DNA from: Oscillospiraceae bacterium
GTDB lineage: Bacteria > Bacillota > Clostridia > Saccharofermentanales > Saccharofermentanaceae
Reading direction: 5' to 3'
Length of the DNA: 10,028 bases
Assembly: GCA_902767145.1 (NCBI GenBank)
Contig: CACXGG010000102.1
Span: forward strand, 1-10,028
How positions within the stretch are numbered: position 1 is the stretch's first letter; every line of letters starts with the position of its first letter. The notes below the pieces were generated by a model, which ran no database searches, had not been told where the DNA came from, and saw nothing but the letters and a program-made list of their open reading frames with translations. The position numbers were made by a program, and so were the translations under genes. Of this stretch, positions 6,398-10,028 are shown in pieces.

Positions 6398-6432
6398 TGC
6401 TGTTAATATGCTATCTTTATTGACAGCAATAA
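6398..6432 (+). promoter_or_regulatory. Two mutually exclusive hairpins before the GGDEF gene
   Basis: TGCTGTTAAT (6398-6407) pairs with ATTGACAGCA (6419-6428), ten pairs including one T-G, with an 11-nt loop. The 3' arm can instead form TTATTG-ACAG-CAATAA (6417-6432). Neither is followed by a U-run, so these are not standard terminators. They fill the 71-nt gap between acyltransferase stop and GGDEF start and end about 10 nt before its AGAGGT ribosome binding site. They could be an RNA switch or simply a dyad bound by a protein. Confidence 0.4.
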
Positions 6433-6451
6433 GATGACACCAGAGGTATAA

Positions 6452-7540
6452 ATGGACGTTTTAAGGACTATCCGCAACTACTTTTTCTACAGCGGCATTG
6501 AAAGGGACGAATATAACGCAGTAAAAAAGGATGCCTATATATCCAACTACGAAGTATGGCGCATCCTCCACTTCCTGATGGTAGCCGCCTTTGCTTTTCT
6601 TTATGTGAGCTCTTTCTTTAACGACCTGCTCAAGTCCAACAGCGTCTTCTACCTGACAGGTCTCGCCTACTCGGTAGCTGTAGTCTGCATCTTTCTGGTC
6701 ATAAGGAAAGATTCCCTTCTGGGGCAGCTTATCATCTACCTGTCCATATCCCTTCTTTTCATATTCGCCTGCCTGATCACACAGAACAAGCCGGAGCTGC
6801 CTGCCACCACGTTTATCGTCTTTCTTCTCGTAACTCCCATGTTCATGATCGACAAGCCCTTCTTCATGACCATCGAGCTGTGCGCAGCCTCTGCCGTCTT
6901 CCTGGTCTGGATGTATTACGTAAAGCCTTACGACGTCTGGGAGATGGACATGATCAACGTGGTCATCTTCACCATAGCAGGAATATTCCTTAACATAATC
7001 GCCAACTCCATCCGCATCAAGGAATTCGTCCTGACCCGGGAGATAAATATCCAGAAGGACACGGACGAACTGACAGGCCTTCGGAACAAGGGTGCACTTA
7101 CCCGCGAGATCAATAAGATCCTGGAGGACGAAAACTGTGATAAGGGCATCATGTTCCTTCTGGATGTGGACCGCTTTAAAGCAATAAACGATACCTACGG
7201 TCACGATATAGGAGATGATGTCATCGCCCGCCTCGGAAAGACCCTGGGAAAGATGTTCACCAAAGATGAGATCGTTGGCCGTTTCGGCGGAGATGAGTTC
7301 ATCATCTTCATCAGGGATACAGACAACAGGGACGAAGCAAAAAAGATCGCCGAAGACATCATGAAGAACGCATCGGAAAACATCACACTTCCCGAAAAGG
7401 AAAATACAGTAAGCGTCAGCATAGGAGCAGCCATCTATAACGGAAACGAAAAGCACTACTCCGGGATCTTCAAAAAAGCTGACACAGCCCTTTACAGATC
7501 AAAGGCAGATGAGGAAAACAGATTCTGCATCTATGAATAA
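6452..7540 (+). CDS. Membrane-bound GGDEF diguanylate cyclase
   Basis: The 362-aa protein has about six membrane helices (near 38-58, 66-84, 90-110, 116-133, 137-157, 167-187), a short linker helix, and a C-terminal GGDEF domain (about 200-362). The domain opens with DTDELTGLRNKGAL, has LDVDRFKAINDTYGH (metal-binding D238 region), and an intact GGDEF signature at 279-283. It should therefore make cyclic di-GMP from two GTP at the inner face of the membrane. The allosteric I-site RxxD expected five residues before GGDEF reads TKDE (270-273), so product inhibition through that site is probably absent. The membrane part resembles small sensor modules of the MASE or 7TM type, but I cannot name it. 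AGAGGT (6442-6447) precedes the ATG by 4 nt. The gene follows the acyltransferase by 71 nt and may share its transcript. Its stop lies only 2 nt from that of the convergent XRE gene. Confidence 0.92.
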   Translation: MDVLRTIRNYFFYSGIERDEYNAVKKDAYISNYEVWRILHFLMVAAFAFLYVSSFFNDLLKSNSVFYLTGLAYSVAVVCIFLVIRKDSLLGQLIIYLSISLLFIFACLITQNKPELPATTFIVFLLVTPMFMIDKPFFMTIELCAASAVFLVWMYYVKPYDVWEMDMINVVIFTIAGIFLNIIANSIRIKEFVLTREINIQKDTDELTGLRNKGALTREINKILEDENCDKGIMFLLDVDRFKAINDTYGHDIGDDVIARLGKTLGKMFTKDEIVGRFGGDEFIIFIRDTDNRDEAKKIAEDIMKNASENITLPEKENTVSVSIGAAIYNGNEKHYSGIFKKADTALYRSKADEENRFCIYE

Positions 7541-7542
7541 GA

Positions 7543-7980
7543 CTACTGCAGGACCGGTACGTTATACTTTTCCAGCAGGGAATTAAGATCCATTATGCTC
7601 AGTTTATTGTTGACGGCATAGATAATAACGCTGTCTCTTCTGCTCTTGGGATAGAGTATTCCCTCTTTTGAGATCTCCAGCGCCTGCTGGCATTCTTCAA
7701 GATCCATTCCGGCACCAATGGCTATGGCAATGATCTTATCCCTTCCCGGCTTCTTACTGCCATCCATTATCTGATATATATAATTACGGTCGATCAGACT
7801 TGTCCGGTGAAGATCGGCGATCGACATATCTTTCTTTTCAAGGATCCCCTTTATGTACTGGCTCAGATCTGTCTGATACTTGCCTTCGATGGAATCAACA
7901 TACTCATCAAGAGCACTGTTGTTATCACAAGAAGCCAGCTTTTTCATTAAGTCCTTTGTTTTTTCTGTTTTTTCGTCCAT
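7543..7980 (-). CDS. XRE-type helix-turn-helix protein paired with a kinase
   Basis: The 145-aa protein has an N-terminal acidic and charged region (1-38), then an XRE/Cro-like HTH domain near 41-105. Helices SIADLHRTSLI (53-63) and DRNYIYQIMDG (64-74) form the DNA-binding unit, and the KKPGRDKIIAIAIG segment is typical of this fold. The C-terminal part contains YPKSRRDSVIIYAVNN and ends in a Leu-rich helix. I know similar small HTH proteins from Lachnospiraceae-type genomes, commonly beside protein kinases, though I cannot search to confirm this. AGAAAGG ends 5 nt before the ATG on the minus strand, a good ribosome binding site. The gene is divergent from the kinase across 28 nt. A TATAAT read leftward from 8040 to 8035, inside the kinase coding region, is a possible -10 for it. 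A role as repressor of the pair, or as kinase substrate, is inference. Confidence 0.85.
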   Translation of the reverse strand: MDEKTEKTKDLMKKLASCDNNSALDEYVDSIEGKYQTDLSQYIKGILEKKDMSIADLHRTSLIDRNYIYQIMDGSKKPGRDKIIAIAIGAGMDLEECQQALEISKEGILYPKSRRDSVIIYAVNNKLSIMDLNSLLEKYNVPVLQ

Positions 7981-7996
7981 AATAACCTTTCTGTTT

Positions 7997-8002
7997 TATA
8001 AT
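7997..8002 (+). promoter_or_regulatory. TATAAT box implying a leaderless kinase mRNA
   Basis: A perfect TATAAT ends six nt before the kinase ATG at 8009, the same spacing as the box before the TetR gene. Transcription should start on or next to the A of the ATG. No Shine-Dalgarno sequence precedes this ATG. The box lies inside the 28-nt gap between divergent genes, and no good -35 is visible within the start of the XRE gene. Confidence 0.5.
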
Positions 8003-8008
8003 GATAGT

Positions 8009-9040
8009 ATGAACAAACTAACTGAGTATAAAACATTATATCAATATGATGATAAACATAAGTTAGTCATTGATGAGATATCCGGAGATATATACATCCA
8101 GAAGACTCTAACTCATTATGATGTCAGTGTTTATTCTTATTTAAAGAGCCATCCTGACCGTCATATCCCCGGGATCATCAGTTTTCATGAAACAGAGGAT
8201 GCTCTGGTCGTAATAGAAGACTATATACGCGGTAATACCTTTGATGTGATCATCAACGATCCTTCCATGAAAGACAGTGAAAAGATCCGCTATTTCGTCG
8301 ATCTGGGAGAAGGACTCAAGTATCTGCACAACGCTCCACAACCGATCATACACAGAGATCTTAAACCTTCCAATATCCTGGTGAGGGATGATGGATCCAT
8401 CGTGATCATCGACTATGATGCAGCCAAGACTTATAAGTCCGATCAGGAACAGGATACTACCTGTATTGGTACCGACGGCAGAGCCGCTCCGGAACAATAT
8501 GGTTTTATGCAGTCAGATGCAAGAACTGACATTTACGCCGTCGGAAGGATGATCAAGGATGCATTTCCCGGCAATGACCGCATTCAGAAGATCGCTGCAA
8601 AAGCAATGAGCTTTGATCCCCAGGACCGGTACAGCGATGTTGATGCCTTGATTGATTCACTGATCCGCAGGATAGGTGTGGGACCGTTGAAACCACTGTG
8701 GCCTGTTCCCGGATTCCGTTCAAGGACCTGGTGGAAGATCCCGATGGCCCTCATCGGATATGCATTCCTGATCTTCATCGCTGTAGGAGTAAAAGCAGAA
8801 CCCTCAACAGGATATGAGCTATTCCTGACAAAGCTCTTCTTCTTTTTATCCGAACTTGCCATTATCGATATCTGCACATCCTGGACCGGCATCTATGACG
8901 TCCTTCCGTTCATCAACGACAGACGTTTCTACATCAGATATCTGTTCAAACTTATCTATTCGCTGGCCACGGTAGTCATACTAACGATCTTATATATCCT
9001 GATAGTCGGAACGATCCGGGTATTCCTGTCCTGGTTCTGA
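8009..9040 (+). CDS. Ser/Thr protein kinase with three C-terminal membrane helices
   Basis: The start chosen gives 343 aa. The kinase domain covers about residues 10-220. HRDLKPSN (115-122) is an intact catalytic loop with D117, K119 and N122. The metal-binding DFG appears as DYD (135-137). GTDGRAAPEQYG (154-165) holds the activation-segment APE, and DIYAVGR (174-180) matches subdomain IX. The glycine-rich loop is not recognisable and the helix-C glutamate is unclear, while K32 is a candidate ATP-anchoring lysine. Three hydrophobic helices follow (about 241-262, 275-296, 310-338), unlike PASTA kinases, which have one helix and an outside sensor. The kinase would face the cytoplasm. An earlier ATG at 7880 would add 43 residues read across the XRE gene and is unlikely, as the domain starts just after 8009. 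Targets are unknown; the divergent XRE protein is the obvious candidate partner. Confidence 0.88.
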   Translation: MNKLTEYKTLYQYDDKHKLVIDEISGDIYIQKTLTHYDVSVYSYLKSHPDRHIPGIISFHETEDALVVIEDYIRGNTFDVIINDPSMKDSEKIRYFVDLGEGLKYLHNAPQPIIHRDLKPSNILVRDDGSIVIIDYDAAKTYKSDQEQDTTCIGTDGRAAPEQYGFMQSDARTDIYAVGRMIKDAFPGNDRIQKIAAKAMSFDPQDRYSDVDALIDSLIRRIGVGPLKPLWPVPGFRSRTWWKIPMALIGYAFLIFIAVGVKAEPSTGYELFLTKLFFFLSELAIIDICTSWTGIYDVLPFINDRRFYIRYLFKLIYSLATVVILTILYILIVGTIRVFLSWF

Positions 9041-9045
9041 CATAA

Positions 9046-9075
9046 CGTGGCCATCCCGTTTCCGGGACGACCACG
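9046..9075. terminator. Hairpin between convergent kinase and secreted-protein genes
   Basis: CGTGG (9046-9050) pairs with CCACG (9071-9075), and TCCCG (9054-9058) pairs with CGGGA (9063-9067) around the loop TTTC, with a CCA/CGA internal loop between. Its place in the 54-nt gap between two convergent stop codons fits a bidirectional terminator. Neither side has a proper U-run, so the efficiency is doubtful. Confidence 0.5.
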
Positions 9076-9094
9076 GTCACATCATGTACTCTTG

Positions 9095-9667
9095 TTATTT
9101 TGTTATCTCAAATCCAAGTTCAACTTCTTCCGACCAGTTATCCAGGTTGACATAGTATGTTCCGTCACCATCATAAGGGAAATACAGAGCCAGATCCTGT
9201 TCAGCATCAGGTCTCAATTCTCCACCATAGAATATACCTGTATCCTCAAAGTATGTTCCAAGTTCATCTACTTCAGTGCCGGAACTTCCAAAGACTTTTA
9301 CATAGAAGACGTTGAGCATATTATTCTCTTCACCGACATTCTTAACATGGATCGGTAATTCGATGATCTCCTCGCCGTCATAATCAGAAAACTGATTGCT
9401 GAGAGTAGTCCAGTTGACAGAATCTCCAAAAGTGATCTCAAGATTATCAAAAGTAACTGTAAGGCCATATCCGTTCGAAGTATCTATTGCTTCTTCGGTT
9501 GCCTCTTCAGTCGTCTCTTCCGGAGCTTCAGTCTCTTCTGCCGTTGATTCAGTTCTCTTAACTTCAACAGATGAATCCGAATCATCCGAAGATCCGCTGG
9601 CTATTGAAGCAAAAGCGAACGCCCCCACCAATGCAAAAGAACAAAGCACGCTAATTGTTTTTTTCAT
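9095..9667 (-). CDS. Secreted DUF4352-like protein with acidic Thr/Glu linker
   Basis: The 190-aa protein starts with a signal peptide (MKK, hydrophobic core 5-20). A Ser/Asp-rich and then Glu/Thr-rich linker follows (24-65), then a beta-rich domain (66-190). That domain has the pattern of DUF4352-type immunoglobulin-like modules: an early 'VTFDNLEITFGD', a central 'ELPIHVKNVGEE', and a late 'GGELRPDAEQDLALYFPYDG'. No lipobox Cys is present. SIA-S (21-24) looks like a signal peptidase I site, so the product may be released or loosely held rather than lipidated. It would act outside the membrane; these modules are common in Firmicute surface proteins but have no defined general function. GGGAGG (9680-9675) is a good ribosome binding site 7 nt before the ATG. 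The start overlaps the end of the VanZ-like gene by 17 nt, so the two are translationally coupled. The DUF assignment is by pattern only. Confidence 0.8.
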   Translation of the reverse strand: MKKTISVLCSFALVGAFAFASIASGSSDDSDSSVEVKRTESTAEETEAPEETTEEATEEAIDTSNGYGLTVTFDNLEITFGDSVNWTTLSNQFSDYDGEEIIELPIHVKNVGEENNMLNVFYVKVFGSSGTEVDELGTYFEDTGIFYGGELRPDAEQDLALYFPYDGDGTYYVNLDNWSEEVELGFEITK

Positions 9668-10028
9668 CGTTCGTCCTCCCTAAATGATTTGTTATAAACA
9701 AAGCCGATAAAACGGCTGTTGTTTCGACCAATATATCCAAAGGATCAAAGACTCCCGGGATTGAATCTGATAACTGGATCGTTTCAAGAAACACAACAGT
9801 TATCAGCGATACCAGTACACTTTTTACTGGAGAACGGGACTTATCTTCAAAAAGGCGCAATCCGGATAATAAAGCGTATCCCCATAGAAAATCACATCCG
9901 AAATTCCTTATGATCTGCGGATACTTCACTGCTCTTACAGTTATCCCCATCTTATTGGCCCAGTCGTATAAATAAGTTCCACTTCCTGAAGATATATATA
10001 TGAATGATCCCACCAGGACCGGGATAAC
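9651..10028 (-). CDS. VanZ-like membrane protein, 5' end outside the window
   Basis: The frame is open to the right edge and encodes 125 residues to a TAG at 9653-9651. A GTG at 10013 is in frame but has no need to be the start, because hydrophobic codons continue upstream of it. Three or more membrane helices are visible: the edge segment, FGCDFLWGYALLSGLRLF, VKSVLVSLITVVFLETIQL, and LDILVETTAVLSALFITNHL. The pattern ETIQL...FDPLDIL resembles the VanZ family signature, in which an E..Q helix is followed by a D-rich turn and 'DI..N..G'. VanZ itself gives low-level teicoplanin resistance, but most family members have no known role, so no resistance should be inferred. The gene precedes and overlaps the secreted-protein gene; the shared promoter would lie beyond the window. 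Confidence 0.65.
   Translation of the reverse strand, partial: VIPVLVGSFIYISSGSGTYLYDWANKMGITVRAVKYPQIIRNFGCDFLWGYALLSGLRLFEDKSRSPVKSVLVSLITVVFLETIQLSDSIPGVFDPLDILVETTAVLSALFITNHLGRTNDEKNN

Noticed and set aside
6461..7456. 331-codon minus-strand open frame opposite the GGDEF gene.
   Set aside because: It mirrors the cyclase almost codon for codon and has no recognisable domain; the plus-strand protein carries an intact GGDEF domain and ribosome binding site.
7880..8008. Upstream ATG extending the kinase by 43 residues over the XRE gene.
   Set aside because: The extension is read antisense through the XRE start and the divergent gap; the kinase domain begins just after 8009 and a TATAAT box lies between.
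9651..9667. A-AAA-AAC slippery heptamer where the VanZ-like and secreted-protein genes overlap, suggesting a frameshift fusion.
   Set aside because: The secreted protein lies in the +1 frame relative to the VanZ-like frame, so a -1 slip enters the third frame and does not fuse them. The downstream gene also has its own ribosome binding site and signal peptide.
9651..10028. Glycopeptide resistance gene.
   Set aside because: The similarity is only to the broad VanZ-like family, most of which is unrelated to resistance; no van operon genes are present and the gene is cut by the window edge.

Overview
The window reads as a chromosomal stretch from a Gram-positive anaerobe, most likely a clostridial/Lachnospiraceae-type Firmicute. 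This rests on gene content (a YhgE/Pip heptad-repeat membrane protein beside a TetR regulator, an XRE regulator beside a eukaryote-like kinase, a DUF4352-like secreted protein), strong purine-rich ribosome binding sites, and frequent ATA and AGG/AGA codons. The genus cannot be fixed from the sequence. No rRNA, tRNA, transposase, integrase, cas gene or phage structural gene is visible.

Layout. 1-141 (-): N-terminus of a GNAT acetyltransferase cut by the window edge. 142-306: divergent promoter region. 307-2931 (+): 874-aa YhgE/Pip-type membrane protein, then a clear intrinsic terminator (2961-2996). 3013-3579 (+): TetR-family regulator whose -10 box is placed so that its mRNA would start at the ATG. 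3631-3745 and 4842-4956: two direct copies of a 115-nt structured intergenic repeat, bracketing a two-gene unit made of a Nudix hydrolase (3793-4275) and an unrecognised two-helix membrane protein (4286-4834). 5106-6380 (+): PlsC-like acyltransferase fused to a zinc ribbon and an extra C-terminal domain. 6452-7540 (+): membrane-bound GGDEF diguanylate cyclase. 7543-7980 (-) and 8009-9040 (+): an XRE-type HTH protein and a Ser/Thr kinase with three C-terminal membrane helices, divergent across a 28-nt gap. 9095-9667 (-) and 9651-10028 (-): a secreted DUF4352-like protein and a partial VanZ-like membrane protein, overlapping by 17 nt in one operon.

How the genes may work together. The TetR protein probably controls its YhgE/Pip neighbour, as this pairing recurs (for example yhgD-yhgE in Bacillus subtilis). 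The XRE protein and the kinase form a plausible regulator-kinase pair. Much of the window concerns the cell envelope or signalling: YhgE/Pip, acyltransferase, cyclic-di-GMP synthesis, membrane kinase, secreted protein, VanZ-like protein. The least explained structure is the repeat pair. Its two copies match without indels over 115 nt, are identical over a 48-nt core, and keep complementary TTCCCC/GGGGAA arms while the interiors diverge.
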